64,000 nt of DNA, from NCBI RefSeq assembly GCF_020623625.1, contig NC_060202.1, positions 310,001-374,000 of the forward strand, given 5' to 3'. Shown here in pieces: positions 30,028-40,252 of this stretch. The notes beneath the pieces were generated by a model. That model saw only the letters and a program-made list of their open reading frames with translations. It searched no databases and was not told the DNA's origin. The DNA is from Saccharomycodes ludwigii. Taxonomy: Eukaryota > Ascomycota > Saccharomycetes > Saccharomycodales > Saccharomycodaceae. A program made the translations under genes and the position numbers. Within the stretch, counting starts at the first letter, position 1, and each line of letters begins with the position of its first letter.

Positions 30028-32019
30028 ATGGATCATGAAGACAGTACATCACTAATTATTACAGATGAAAAAATAATTAAACGAGTTAATAGTGACATAG
30101 ATATAGACACTACTCTACCTTTAAAAAAAAAGCTGAAAAAGGAAAACGACGAATCTTTATTAGCAAACGAGGAAAACACTGATGATGTTTCTGCCTTAAA
30201 TAATGATAATAATAATGAAACGATATGTGCTAACTCACCTGGAAAAGTTAACTTTACTTCACCAGAAGTAGCTATTAAAAGGGCTGATACTACTAATACT
30301 AATACTAATACCAATACATCTAAAATAAACGTCAATCTAAATGAAAAAATCAGCAAACACGTTGTAATGAATACACCATCTAAAAAATTGCAGGCGGTTA
30401 ATTTTTTGAAAACTCCCTCAAGCAAAACAGAAAAACTGGACGAACAATCATTATTAGGATGTAGTCACAATAAATTTAAAAATAGTCAACATGATGATGA
30501 TTATGTATTTGATGAAAACATTCCTAAAGATATTATTGAAGAAATGACTCTTTTATTAGACACATTTCCTGGACTAGATGTTAGATATAAACTATTGGAC
30601 AAAATTGGTGAAGGTACCTTTTCCTCCGTTTACAAAGCCAGAGACAAAAAATTACAACCACAGCATATGCTAAAATCACCATTAAAACACCACTTTTGGA
30701 GTTCTAAACACCATTATGTTGCCCTAAAGAGAATCTATGTTACTTCGTCGCCACAGAGAATTTACAACGAGTTAAATCTATTGTATACTTTGTCTAAATG
30801 TCCTAGAATCGCACCTTTGTATGACGCAATACGTTATCAAGACCAAATCATTGCTGTGTTACCATATTATCCTCATGAGGATTTTAGAACGTTTTATAGA
30901 ATATTACCAATAAAGGGAATCAAAAAATACATGTTTGAATTATTAGAAGCCTTAAAATTCATTCATTCAAAAGGTGTGATACATAGAGATATAAAACCTA
31001 CAAACTTCCTATACAATACAAGATTGGGGAAAGGCGTATTGGTAGATTTCGGACTAGCAGAATTAGAATACGATGCACAGGATACTTTTAGAAACACTCA
31101 ATATTGTCCATGTGTGGAAAAAAGAAATGATCATATCTGTAACATTAGCACTGGTAGTGCTGGTGTTAATAAATCGTTCAAATCGGTTATAAATATATCA
31201 GGTGATTTGACCAAGGGCTATCCTAAACATGATACACGTAGAGGAAGAAGAGCTAATAGAGCAGGGACCAGAGGATTTAGAGCACCGGAAGTTCTATTAA
31301 AGTGTTCTAAGCAAACTACGAAAATAGATATCTGGTCATGCGGTGTTATATTATTATGTTTTTTAGCCAGGAGGTTTCCTATGTTTCAAAGTTTGGATGA
31401 TATAGATTCGTTATTGGAACTATGTTGTATCTTTGGTTACAAAGAATTGAAGAAGTGTGCAGAGTTACATGGATTGGGTGTAAATATTAGTAGCAACTTA
31501 AATGGGATAACTGAAGATGGTATTAAAGGTGGATTAAAAGAATATGTCAGGAGTTTGTTATTACAAGAAACTGAGGTGGGTACCTTACCCTCATATAGTG
31601 CTGCATTTGAAACATTGGATTTTTTGGATAATGAGAGTAGCCCCTCTCTGGTTTCTGGTGGGTCATTAAAATCAAACGATCATAGTATTAATGTACATAA
31701 TGACAAGGAAGAAATGGAAGATGCTGATAATGTTGAAGATCCTAATATTTTGAAGCATAAACAAGAATATTATAGTGATCATTTTTGGTGTTTTTTATTG
31801 TTAGAAAAATGTTTCGATTGGAATTATCACAACAGACCTAGTGCAGATGATTTACTGAAAAATATATTTTTTGATGAGTTAAACAATTTCCCCTCACCTG
31901 CTAAAAAAGGAAATACTGATGTTTGTGATAAAGCACATTGTAATAGTAGCAATGAAAACACTGACACCAGTGAAGGTACAGAGGAAGAAAGCTGTGGTAC
32001 TAAAAGTACTTTGACTTAG
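30028..32019 (+). CDS. CDC7: CDC7, DDK catalytic subunit
   Basis: A 663-residue protein; S. cerevisiae Cdc7 is 507. With Dbf4 it phosphorylates Mcm2-7 to fire origins. Kinase motifs: glycine loop GEGTFSSV near 193-200, VALK lysine near 231, IHRDIKPTNF near 317, DFGLAE near 338, and APE near 418. Cdc7-type inserts interrupt the kinase: kinase insert 2 lies between DFG and APE (about 345-410, with RRGRRANRAGTRGFRAPE at the end), and kinase insert 3 lies near 455-585 before the final lobe DWNYHNRPSADDLL. The N-terminal 180 residues are Asn/Asp/Lys-rich and disordered, much longer than in S. cerevisiae. Its neighbours on both sides (ERP3, TSC13) match YDL018C and YDL015C. Confidence 0.95.
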   Translation: MDHEDSTSLIITDEKIIKRVNSDIDIDTTLPLKKKLKKENDESLLANEENTDDVSALNNDNNNETICANSPGKVNFTSPEVAIKRADTTNTNTNTNTSKINVNLNEKISKHVVMNTPSKKLQAVNFLKTPSSKTEKLDEQSLLGCSHNKFKNSQHDDDYVFDENIPKDIIEEMTLLLDTFPGLDVRYKLLDKIGEGTFSSVYKARDKKLQPQHMLKSPLKHHFWSSKHHYVALKRIYVTSSPQRIYNELNLLYTLSKCPRIAPLYDAIRYQDQIIAVLPYYPHEDFRTFYRILPIKGIKKYMFELLEALKFIHSKGVIHRDIKPTNFLYNTRLGKGVLVDFGLAELEYDAQDTFRNTQYCPCVEKRNDHICNISTGSAGVNKSFKSVINISGDLTKGYPKHDTRRGRRANRAGTRGFRAPEVLLKCSKQTTKIDIWSCGVILLCFLARRFPMFQSLDDIDSLLELCCIFGYKELKKCAELHGLGVNISSNLNGITEDGIKGGLKEYVRSLLLQETEVGTLPSYSAAFETLDFLDNESSPSLVSGGSLKSNDHSINVHNDKEEMEDADNVEDPNILKHKQEYYSDHFWCFLLLEKCFDWNYHNRPSADDLLKNIFFDELNNFPSPAKKGNTDVCDKAHCNSSNENTDTSEGTEEESCGTKSTLT

Positions 32020-32237
32020 AGGGGAAGGGAGGAACTCTTTTATTTGCATTTCTGCTCTCATTTTTTAGCATTATTAACTATAACGGTATTAAAAATTATT
32101 GTGCATCCAATTATTACATAGGATATATTTACATAAAAATAAATAGGTGCATGAGATTGTATACACGCAAAACAATATAATAATTAAAAGAACAAAAAAA
32201 AAAAAAAAAAAAAAAAAAAAAGGAAAAGCTTTACCAT
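32020..32237. other. CDC7-TSC13 convergent spacer
   Basis: 218 bp between convergent stops, with A30 near 32192-32221. No gene is seen. Confidence 0.5.
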
Positions 32238-33173
32238 TCAGAAGATAAAAGGAATCAAAAATTTTCTGTTTGTACCGTATTTTTCATTTTTCTTCATGGC
32301 CCATAAATACATTTGAACGGTGGCAACAATTAAAAATATCAAACTAAAGACGTTTAATTTGAAAATTAATGTAAACCAAACCCAAGATAAAATTTCAAAA
32401 GTATAATTTGGAGCAACTAATAACTTGAAAATACCATCATCGATTGGAATTCTCTTTTTCATGTTACCTTTGGACTTTTGGATTTCACCCCATCTACGCA
32501 ATTTCAAATGTGTCTGGAAATTTTGAAATTCACAGAATGCAAACAAACCAACTAACAAATTTAAATTATTCAATTTTAAAATATTGTACACTTTGAAAAC
32601 AGTAGTCTCAGGAATACAAAATCCAATACCAAAGTAGCCCAAACCAATCAACCCGTTCAATACCCAATAATGAAAAGAGTTTTTGAAAACATTGAAGAAT
32701 GGCATAGTATTGTTGGAGAATTTGTGTATGAAAAGGGTTTCTAATATTCTTTTGACAAAATGTAACGTGTTCAATGTGTATACCAATTTGTTCAAAGCAG
32801 GGTTGTAGTAATCCCTGTTAATAATTGAATTTGTACATCCATTAGGATTTTGGGCTATTAAATATAATAAAGTGTGGATGAGAATTGGGCCGGTGTATTC
32901 AATCATAAAAACCAAACTCCAAGAAATTTGTGGACCTAAATCTTTAACATATAATGTAACGGAAGAAGAATCCTTTAATAAATCTAGTAATTGAGGAGTG
33001 TCTAATGTAACCTGTTTGTCATTTTTTAGACAAGTTAATCTTAATCTATTAATATCAATGTTTTTATTTTTTTCAGAAACTATAGAAACAATTTTATCAA
33101 CAGATTCAATTGGTTCTTCGATAGTAACTTCCTTTAAAGATTTGGAACGCGGTTTAACAGTAATCATAACCAT
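32238..33173 (-). CDS. TSC13: TSC13, very-long-chain trans-2-enoyl-CoA reductase
   Basis: A 311-residue protein; S. cerevisiae Tsc13 is 310. It catalyses the last reduction of each cycle of fatty-acid elongation to very long chains in the ER membrane. The first 80 residues form a ubiquitin-like domain (ITVKPRSKSLKEVTIEEP). The membrane part starts at LGPQISWSLVFMIEYTGPILIHTLLY (about 78-103). FHYWVLNGLIGLGYFG near 166 and APNYTFEILSWVWFT near 255-269 carry conserved catalytic-region residues. The C-terminus NRKFLIPFIF is nearly that of the yeast enzyme. It is convergent with CDC7 and divergent from NOP1, as in S. cerevisiae YDL017W-YDL015C-YDL014W. Confidence 0.96.
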   Translation of the reverse strand: MVMITVKPRSKSLKEVTIEEPIESVDKIVSIVSEKNKNIDINRLRLTCLKNDKQVTLDTPQLLDLLKDSSSVTLYVKDLGPQISWSLVFMIEYTGPILIHTLLYLIAQNPNGCTNSIINRDYYNPALNKLVYTLNTLHFVKRILETLFIHKFSNNTMPFFNVFKNSFHYWVLNGLIGLGYFGIGFCIPETTVFKVYNILKLNNLNLLVGLFAFCEFQNFQTHLKLRRWGEIQKSKGNMKKRIPIDDGIFKLLVAPNYTFEILSWVWFTLIFKLNVFSLIFLIVATVQMYLWAMKKNEKYGTNRKFLIPFIF

Positions 33174-34072
33174 TGTGTGTGTAGCAAAAAACTTGAAGAC
33201 TTATGATCTGATTCAAATTGTTTTTGCTTTTTTTTTTTTGTTGTTTTTTGTGACAAAAGGAAGAAAGAAAACTATTAGGGAATAAGCATGCAGTTGAGTT
33301 GTAAAGTGCCCCAAAGATTAAAGTAAAAGTTACGAAAATAGGAGAAATTTTAATTTTTTTTTTTTTTTTTTTTTGATTTAAAAAAAAAATGTCATTGGTT
33401 TAAAAATTTTTCTTGTAATTTTTCGGATATACGGATATAGTTAAACTCGTATATCTGAACCAAGATATAGGGTAACCATTCGGGTAACGGATAGCATGTA
33501 ATTCGGATTAATTATATAACTTTTTTTTTTTTTTTTTGTTTTCCACGTTTCTTTTTTTCTTACTTTTTTTGTATTTTGAAAAAAATAAAATATAAAAAAA
33601 AAAATATAAAAAAATAAGCAAAAAAGCGAATTACTCTACGTAACTTTCTGTAATGTAAAAAAAAAAAGAAAAAAAAAAAAAAAAAAAAAGATTTTTGGCA
33701 AAACAAAAAAGAAAAAAATTTTTTTTTTCATAATATAGTTTTAAGTAATCAATTGAATTAGACTTTTTTTTTTTTTACTTTTCTTTTTTTTCTAATTGAT
33801 GTCTAGTTTAGAAATTAGTATTCGGGCAGTAACTTCTCAATTTAGAACCACAATTTCATTTCTTTTTATCAGATAATTTCTTTTTTCCAATATCTGAAGA
33901 ATAAAAGCAAGAGAAAGTTTTAAGTTGGTAATATTACTTTATATAACCAAGAAAAAAGAAAAAAATAATTAGCATAAAATTATTATAATATTAGATAAAC
34001 TAATTGGTTTGTTTCCCTTTTTTGATATTAGACTTTTCATAAACACAACTATTAATACAACAATAATAAGCA
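33174..34072. promoter_or_regulatory. Divergent TSC13/NOP1 promoter
   Basis: 899 bp. It contains a Reb1 site CGGGTAA at 33481-33487, repeated GGATA half-palindromes at 33423-33450, T16-T18 tracts near 33356 and 33522, A20 near 33670, and an A7/T10 junction near 33712-33728 resembling the RRPE element of ribosome-biogenesis genes. No gene is seen. Confidence 0.6.
33481..33487. promoter_or_regulatory. Reb1-type site CGGGTAA
   Basis: Reads CGGGTAACGG; the consensus for the general regulatory factor Reb1 is CGGGTAA. It is 308 bp from the TSC13 start and 586 bp from the NOP1 start. Confidence 0.45.
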
Positions 34073-35026
34073 ATGTCATTTAGACCAGGTTCAAGAGGCG
34101 GTCGTGGTGGTTCTAGAGGTGGTTCCAGAGGCGGTTTTAGAGGCGGTCGTGGTGGTTCTAGAGGTGGTGCTAGAGGCGGTTTTAGAGGTGGTGCTAGAGG
34201 TGGTGCCAGAGGTGGTTCCAGAGGTGGTGCCAGGGGTGGTGCTAGAGGTGGTTCCAGAGGCGGACGTGGTGGTGCTAGAGGTGGTGCTAAAGGTGGTGCT
34301 AAAGTTGTGATTGAACCACACAAACATGCAGGTGTTTACATTGCTCGTGGTAAAGAAGATTTGTTGGTTACCAAGAATATGGCACCAGGTGATAGTGTTT
34401 ACGGTGAAAAAAGAATTACTGTTGAAGAACCAAGCAAAGAAGAAGGTCAACCTGCCACAAAGGTTGAATACCGTGTTTGGAATCCTTTTAGATCTAAATT
34501 GGCTGCTGGTATTATGGGTGGTTTAGACGAAATTTTCATGGGACCAGGTAAGAAGGTTTTATATTTAGGTGCTGCCAGTGGTACTTCTGTTTCCCATGTT
34601 AGCGATATTGTTGGACCAGAAGGTTTGGTATATGCCGTTGAATTTTCTCATAGACCGGGTAGAGAATTGATTTCCATGGCTAAGAAGAGACCAAATATTA
34701 TTCCTATTATCGAAGATGCCAGACACCCACAAAAATACAGGATGTTGGTTGGTATGGTTGATTGTGTATTTGCTGATGTCGCCCAACCAGATCAAGCTCG
34801 TATTATTGCTTTAAACGCTCACATGTTTTTAAAAGACCAAGGTGGTGTTGTTATATCTATTAAGGCTAACTGTATCGATTCCACTGTAGATGCAGAAACT
34901 GTTTTTGCTAGAGAAGTTCAAAAATTAAGAGAGGAAAAAATTAAACCATTAGAACAATTGACTTTGGAGCCATATGAAAGAGATCATTGTATTGTCGTTG
35001 GTAAATACATGAGGGGTGGATTGTAA
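34073..35026 (+). CDS. NOP1: NOP1, fibrillarin rRNA 2'-O-methyltransferase
   Basis: A 317-residue protein; S. cerevisiae Nop1 is 327. It is the methyltransferase of box C/D snoRNPs in the nucleolus. Residues 5-80 form a GAR domain of RGG and RGA repeats that are targets of arginine methylation. The catalytic domain runs from about 85: the SAM-binding motif [18 protein letters not shown] near 164-181, [12 protein letters not shown] near 190, and [11 protein letters not shown] near 261 with the catalytic-tetrad lysine. The GAR repeat is strongly biased to GGT/AGA codons and is nearly tandem at DNA level, which is why antisense frames are open there. Order TSC13-NOP1-SLX5 matches YDL015C-YDL014W-YDL013W. 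Confidence 0.97.
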   Translation: MSFRPGSRGGRGGSRGGSRGGFRGGRGGSRGGARGGFRGGARGGARGGSRGGARGGARGGSRGGRGGARGGAKGGAKVVIEPHKHAGVYIARGKEDLLVTKNMAPGDSVYGEKRITVEEPSKEEGQPATKVEYRVWNPFRSKLAAGIMGGLDEIFMGPGKKVLYLGAASGTSVSHVSDIVGPEGLVYAVEFSHRPGRELISMAKKRPNIIPIIEDARHPQKYRMLVGMVDCVFADVAQPDQARIIALNAHMFLKDQGGVVISIKANCIDSTVDAETVFAREVQKLREEKIKPLEQLTLEPYERDHCIVVGKYMRGGL

Positions 35027-35093
35027 ATTATTTTATCATAAAAAAGACAGAAATTGAAAAGTTTTTTTTTTTTTTAGAAAAAAAGTAGTTTTA

Positions 35094-35132
<39 letters not shown>

Positions 35133-35853
35133 TTTGTTTTTATATATATATATTTTTTATTTTATAATAATTATATTATCGTACTTTCGCCATTGTAGTT
35201 TTTATTAGATATCAAATAATATGCTCTTTGCAGTTGTAATTGTTTGATTTGATTTGTTGTAATATAGAAAAAAAAAAAAAACTTTTGATTGATGGTATTT
35301 TATATTTAGATTTATCGTATTAAATTTTTGTTTTTTTTTTGTGTGTGTTCCGAAAATTACGAGGACAATGTAGACACACGGATTACACAGGGTAAAGTAA
35401 GTGGCAAAAAAAAAAAATAAAAATAAAAAAAAAAACAGACAAATAAGGAAATCTTTTATTTGGTCACTTTGTTAATATAGAAATGTTTGGGTTTTTTGAG
35501 GTTTTTAATATTTTAATTTTTTTTAAGTGCAAAAGGAAAATAAAGATATAGAAAAGAAAAGGAAAAAAGTTGTTTTACATTTTAGCTTTGCTATTCATTA
35601 AATTTTGAAACTAATACAAAAAAAAAAAAAAAAAAAAAATAAGTAAATCAATAGTGATAATAAAAAATTATTATATACGCATATTTATGCTTTCTTCTTC
35701 CTTTTTTTTTTAAAAAAAAAAAAAAAAAAAACGATTCAGTACTATTATATACCGAAAGGGTTGCTAAATCCATTAACCTTGTAAAAATTTATGGTAACAT
35801 AAAATATTAAACTAATATCCAAGACACAATAAGGAACATTTGCTGAAAATACA
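35027..35853. other. NOP1-SLX5 spacer
   Basis: 827 bp with a TA repeat at 35099-35124, further TA and T tracts to 35155, A20 near 35619, and an A18 run near 35714. A TTCCGAAAA at 35348 was examined as a possible CDEIII and rejected. No gene is seen. Confidence 0.55.
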
Positions 35854-38265
35854 ATGTCAGAAATTAATAGTTATAATTTGCAACCCTTAAAAGAGGACCA
35901 AAGACCGCAAATGACAGAAGCTTCCAACCCCGATACTAACAGTACTGTAGATACAGTTTATACGACCGAACAGAACAACGAAAATATAGAATTAATCACA
36001 TTGGCCGATGAAGAAAAAAGTAATACTATCAGTGACAACAAAATTAAGAAGAGACGTAAATTGGATTTTAGAGGTAGAAAAGGCAAAAGAGATTCAGTTG
36101 GATTATTCGTACGAGACACGCCAGATGGTACAAACGCATTACATGCAGATGCTGTTGATTCAAATGATGAGATTGAATTTGTGGGAGAGGTTTTCGTTCA
36201 CGAAACCAACAAAACTAATTGTGATGGTAATGACAACATTATTAATGGTGAAATACCTTATGTTGATTTAGAGGATCCAGGCGTTCAAGTAACACAAGAT
36301 ACCCATGCTGGCACTACTACTGTTCCTATTGATACGGATACTACAACAGATTCTATCAACAATGCTTCCAGTAATGACATAGAAGTTTTGGAAGTTGGCG
36401 AAACCCAGTTAGAGACCCGGTCAGAAACTAATACTAGGCAAGATGCTAATACTAGGCAAGATGCTAATGACATTCACCACTTCACAATACATTTACCTGG
36501 TGGAAGAAACATGCATGTTTATGATCCAACTTATCAAGGAATAGATAGAGCGTCATTTGAAAGTCAACTTTTGTTTGATTATCAAGGGGATGGGATCCCC
36601 GCTACTATTACCCCTACTGGTAATAATAGTAATCGAGACCCTGCATATTTGGAATTTCGGAGGCGAAGAAGGTTTGATAGGCAAAGACAAAGAAACATAA
36701 GTAACATGAATCATGTTGCATTAAGAGCCACTGCAAGTGTATATAATCCAATTGCTGTTGATAACGGTATTGGTACTATATCCATTACAAACGGTACTGA
36801 TGGTGATCATGATGATCATGATGATGTGCAAGTCACAAGTGCAAGACATATTCTTGCGGAAACACAATCTGTTTCTACAGAAAATTTGCCTTTAGATGTT
36901 CGTAGGATGCGTTCGGAATTAGAGACCAGGAGGAGAATGGAACACATGCAAGAAAGACAAAGGAGACAGGAACAGTCAACTATGAGTGTAATAGAAGATA
37001 CTGAAACCACACGTGAATTTAATGAACTCAAAATTATGTTGGAAAGATACCCTGAGGGCTTGAGAGCTTTATTCGAAACATGCGAAAGTTTGAATATGTT
37101 TACAAATAAAATGAAGGACTATATACCCGCAGCTGCTACTGGTACTATAAGTAAATTACAAAATCTATATATTCGATATAGAAGTTTCAAAGGAAGGTTT
37201 AGAATCACTGCCTATCAGCGAGAACAAGAACGTGGAAATAACAGCATTAATGGGCGTGGTGGCATAGTGAGAAGAAATGCTGGAAGAGGCAGAAATGGCG
37301 CGCAAACTAATGTTACAAGTGGCGCTATTGGCTATGATGAAGACAGTATGGAATACGGTATGTTATATAGGATGCGTATGAATATGACCAGATTATTATT
37401 TGGCCGAGATGTGTTGCCACCCTTTAGAATGTTTTCCAGTTCGAGTGGTGAAGGGATGGGCAGTCGTTCCCTAAACAACGAACGTGGTGGTGGTGGTGAT
37501 GGTGGTGATGATGATGATGATGATAATGAAAGTGATGGTTATGGATTTAGAAGAAGTGAAGGCGGCTTTTTTGGTGGGCGCAGTGAAGAAGAAGAGACTC
37601 AAAATATTATTAATATGATTCAGAGGCGCGAAGAGAGAGAAAGAGATCATCAAAGAAGTAGATTTGAAAATGCTACTAAACATTTTAAAGAACAAATATT
37701 AAAAAAAGCACGAGAAGTACCTATTGGATATAGTTGTTCTTTTGATACAAAACCACAGCTGGTTGCAGAAAAAGTTATACCTAACACTAAGTGTGATAAT
37801 GGTGATGCTACTGCGCAGGGATTTAGTGTTGAAAAAGTATTAGTTATAGATGAAGACTCGGTATCGAACAATTTAGTGGAAGTGCCGATTTGTGTTTTGT
37901 GTGGGGCTGAATTTGGTAAAGGTATACCGGATGATTTTAAGGGTAAAAGATTAACAGATGTTAGTTTTGAACACTTGGTAGATGAGTATGAAGTGCCGTG
38001 CCCTTACCAAACGTTAAGTAAGCCAACACAAATTGATAGGGTCACTTCTAGAAGATGTTTTGTTGCAACGTGTGGGCATACATATTGTGGAAGATGTGTT
38101 TTGAGGATACAGCATGCCAAGAATTTAAGTGCTTCCAAGAAGAGATCTATGCATAGATTTAAGGGGCCCTCTAATCCAAATATTTACGGACCTAAAAGGT
38201 GTGTTGCTGAAAACTGTAAAATTCATTTACATAAAAAGGGTGTATTTCAGGAAATGTTTCTATAG
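35854..38265 (+). CDS. SLX5: SLX5, SUMO-targeted ubiquitin ligase subunit
   Basis: An 803-residue protein; S. cerevisiae Slx5 is 619. With Slx8 it ubiquitinates SUMO-modified proteins in the nucleus. The N-terminal half has several hydrophobic-acidic SUMO-interaction motifs: IELITLADEE near 45, DEIEFVGEVF near 108, YVDLEDP near 134 and DIEVLEVGE near 174. The middle is Arg- and Asn-rich, with a Gly/Asp stretch near 548-566. The C-terminus is a degenerate RING at about 678-790, with paired Cys CVLCGAEF and then ATCGHTYCGRCVLRIQ, and a final cysteine pair in KRCVAENCKIHLH. The S. cerevisiae homologue YDL013W has the same two neighbours. Confidence 0.88.
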   Translation: MSEINSYNLQPLKEDQRPQMTEASNPDTNSTVDTVYTTEQNNENIELITLADEEKSNTISDNKIKKRRKLDFRGRKGKRDSVGLFVRDTPDGTNALHADAVDSNDEIEFVGEVFVHETNKTNCDGNDNIINGEIPYVDLEDPGVQVTQDTHAGTTTVPIDTDTTTDSINNASSNDIEVLEVGETQLETRSETNTRQDANTRQDANDIHHFTIHLPGGRNMHVYDPTYQGIDRASFESQLLFDYQGDGIPATITPTGNNSNRDPAYLEFRRRRRFDRQRQRNISNMNHVALRATASVYNPIAVDNGIGTISITNGTDGDHDDHDDVQVTSARHILAETQSVSTENLPLDVRRMRSELETRRRMEHMQERQRRQEQSTMSVIEDTETTREFNELKIMLERYPEGLRALFETCESLNMFTNKMKDYIPAAATGTISKLQNLYIRYRSFKGRFRITAYQREQERGNNSINGRGGIVRRNAGRGRNGAQTNVTSGAIGYDEDSMEYGMLYRMRMNMTRLLFGRDVLPPFRMFSSSSGEGMGSRSLNNERGGGGDGGDDDDDDNESDGYGFRRSEGGFFGGRSEEEETQNIINMIQRREERERDHQRSRFENATKHFKEQILKKAREVPIGYSCSFDTKPQLVAEKVIPNTKCDNGDATAQGFSVEKVLVIDEDSVSNNLVEVPICVLCGAEFGKGIPDDFKGKRLTDVSFEHLVDEYEVPCPYQTLSKPTQIDRVTSRRCFVATCGHTYCGRCVLRIQHAKNLSASKKRSMHRFKGPSNPNIYGPKRCVAENCKIHLHKKGVFQEMFL

Positions 38266-38708
38266 AGAAAAGAAAAATAATACTAAAAAGGACACATATA
38301 TTGGCCAAAAGGGACACTTCTAAGGTCATTAGAATATAGAGAGGTTTCAGCAATTTTTTTTTTTTTTTCTTTTTGTCTTTACAGGGTATACGATTTAAAT
38401 CATTTAAATATATTTTAACTATTATATAGAATATTTTGTTATATATAAAATTATAATAGTGCAAATATAGAAAGAACAACAATATATGTACGTTTCTTCC
38501 TTCTTTTTGTCTCTAGTTTTGTTTTTTGATTTTTTTCTAAGCCACAGTCTTTATGAGATTGAGATTGAGAAAGGAAAAAGAAAAAGAAAAACTAAAGCAT
38601 CATGTAGGGATGAAAATAATAATAATACAATGTCTAACTTAGACATTTGAAAGAAGGAAGAAAGGAGCAAATATCTTTTAACTTTATTTATAGTGTTTTG
38701 TATTTTGA
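38266..38708. other. SLX5-CYSTM convergent spacer
   Basis: 443 bp. It has T16 near 38354 and a GA-rich patch at 38550-38590 (GAGATTGAGATTGAG). No gene is seen. Confidence 0.5.
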
Positions 38709-38942
38709 TCAAAATAACATATCTAAAGTACAACAAACACACATGGCAGCCAAACATCCAGTTAAACAATCATCGTTATTATTCGTTGGAGCAGGTTGTT
38801 GGACATAAATAGGTTGTTGGGCGGGACGTTGTTGATAGTTATTTTGTTGTTGTTGTGGTGGTGGTGGAGCAGCAGCAGGTCTTGAATAAGCTTGTTGCTG
38901 GGGTGGTGCAGCAGCTGGCCTTGAATATTCCGGATAACCCAT
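38709..38942 (-). CDS. CYSTM tail-anchored protein A (YDL012C/YBR016W-like)
   Basis: A 77-residue protein. The first 55 residues are Pro/Gln/Tyr-rich with a repeated YSRPAAAPP. The last 21 residues are the CYSTM module: NDDCLTGCLAAMCVCCTLDMLF, a cysteine-rich tail helix. The S. cerevisiae homologues YDL012C and YBR016W are small tail-anchored plasma-membrane proteins and a duplicate pair from the genome duplication. CYSTM proteins are linked to stress tolerance. This copy keeps the full Cys set (five Cys). It is too short for many gene finders but is certain from the tail. It is between SLX5 and GRX6/7, as YDL012C is in S. cerevisiae. Confidence 0.9.
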   Translation of the reverse strand: MGYPEYSRPAAAPPQQQAYSRPAAAPPPPQQQQNNYQQRPAQQPIYVQQPAPTNNNDDCLTGCLAAMCVCCTLDMLF

Positions 38943-39466
38943 GATAACTAGTTTTTAGGCTATTTTGCTTTATATATATATGTGTGTGTGTGTATTCTTA
39001 CTCTGTTAATATCTATATACATTTAAAAGGGATAATAATAGTATAAATAAAAAGCATTAACTGTCCTTTTTGTTTTTCTTTTTTTTTTTTAAAGTTTTTA
39101 AAAGCTAATCGAAAGTAAAAAGGTAAACAAAAAAGAAAGCAGCCGCTTAAATAGGCAGCAACTTTTGTTTATTTCTAGTCCGGACAATCCATAAATCAAG
39201 TGGAAATTTCGGACTTCAAATCAATAAATAAATCATAGAAAATAACAAAATAGTAAATGAGAGATACCTGCCTAAGGTTAAAGTTTATATAAAATCAAAT
39301 AGCTATTAGTAATAATATATATAGATAGGTGTATATATATAAATAAAAGTATAAAAGTGTATGCCCTAAAATGAAAAAAAAAAAAATAAAATAAAACAAA
39401 TATACACTATATAGGAATTTCTTAAACATATAAAAATATATTTTCAAAGGTGATAAATCATTAAAA
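38943..39466. other. Spacer between the CYSTM genes
   Basis: 524 bp with a TA/TG repeat at 38972-38993, T10/A runs near 39080, and an A-rich stretch near 39374. It includes the promoter of CYSTM A. No gene is seen. Confidence 0.5.
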
Positions 39467-39814
39467 TCAAAATAATAAACCAATAGATAAAGCCATACAC
39501 ATGGCAGCTAAACAAGCAGTTATGCAATCTTCATTATTATGTGTAGGAGCTTGTTGTTGAACATATATAGGTTGCTGTGCCTGTTGATGTCCTTGGTGCT
39601 GATAGTATCCTTGCGGTTGGTATGATTGTCCTTGTGGTGGATATGAGTTTTGTTGCTGTTGAGTATAATTAGTTCTAACATTGTTGCTATTATGATTATG
39701 ATGTTGCTGTGTAGTTGAGTAGTAACTTGGTGGTGGGGCGGCTGGCCTTTCCGTTGTACTTCCTTTATAATAATCTGCAGCAAGTGTGTCTTGGTTTTTA
39801 CCTGAGGTACCCAT
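39467..39814 (-). CDS. CYSTM tail-anchored protein B, tandem paralogue
   Basis: A 115-residue protein directly upstream of CYSTM A on the same strand. The N-terminus is Gln/Tyr/Pro/His-rich (YPPQGQSYQPQGYYQHQGHQ), followed by a shared linker QQPIYVQQ-APT-NN that is the same in copy A. The tail is EDCITACLAAMCMALSIGLLF. Compared with copy A the CVCC cluster is replaced by CMAL, so two of the cysteines are gone while hydrophobicity is kept. The shared linker and tail show a tandem duplication independent of the YDL012C/YBR016W pair of S. cerevisiae. A different membrane or palmitoylation behaviour is likely. Confidence 0.85.
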   Translation of the reverse strand: MGTSGKNQDTLAADYYKGSTTERPAAPPPSYYSTTQQHHNHNSNNVRTNYTQQQQNSYPPQGQSYQPQGYYQHQGHQQAQQPIYVQQQAPTHNNEDCITACLAAMCMALSIGLLF

Positions 39815-40252
39815 AGTTTTTTGTTTGTTTTTTTTTTATTATTATAGTATGTTATTAGTAGTATTCTAATTATTTGACTGGTTTAAGCTATACGTTTCTT
39901 ATAGAATATGCAACTAAGTAAAAGGGCACCTCCTATTTATTACGTAACTTTGATTATAAAGAAAAAAGGGAAAAATAAATGAATAAATAAATAAATCGTT
40001 CGAAAAATTGTTTTTTTTTTTAGTTCGGGATTGTTGCAATTCGGTTTAAATTTAAGCTTTTCTTTTTTTTTTTCTTTTTTCTTTTTTCTTTTTTCTTTTC
40101 CTTTTGCCTTTCCAGCTTTTTTCGTCTCATAGCAATATTTTTTTTTCCTAACTTGAATAAAAATAACTTTTCCCAATCAATCATACCAATAAGGATAACA
40201 AAAGCATTAAAAAAAAAAAAAATTAAATACGTATATTTATAAGAACTGTATA
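39815..40252. promoter_or_regulatory. Divergent CYSTM B/GRX promoter
   Basis: 438 bp with poly-T/CT tracts at 40058-40107, (AAAT)n at 39975-39995, and A13 near 40209. No gene is seen. Confidence 0.5.

Noticed and set aside
34000-34450. Antisense Pro/Thr-rich ORFs over NOP1
   Set aside because: They mirror the GGT/AGA repeat of the GAR domain of NOP1 and are not independent genes.
35340-35365. TGTTCCGAAAATTA as a possible centromere CDEIII
   Set aside because: There is no CDEI (RTCACRTG) within 200 bp and no proper CDEII length; elsewhere TTCGGAA at 18776 also lacks the partners. No point centromere is supported.
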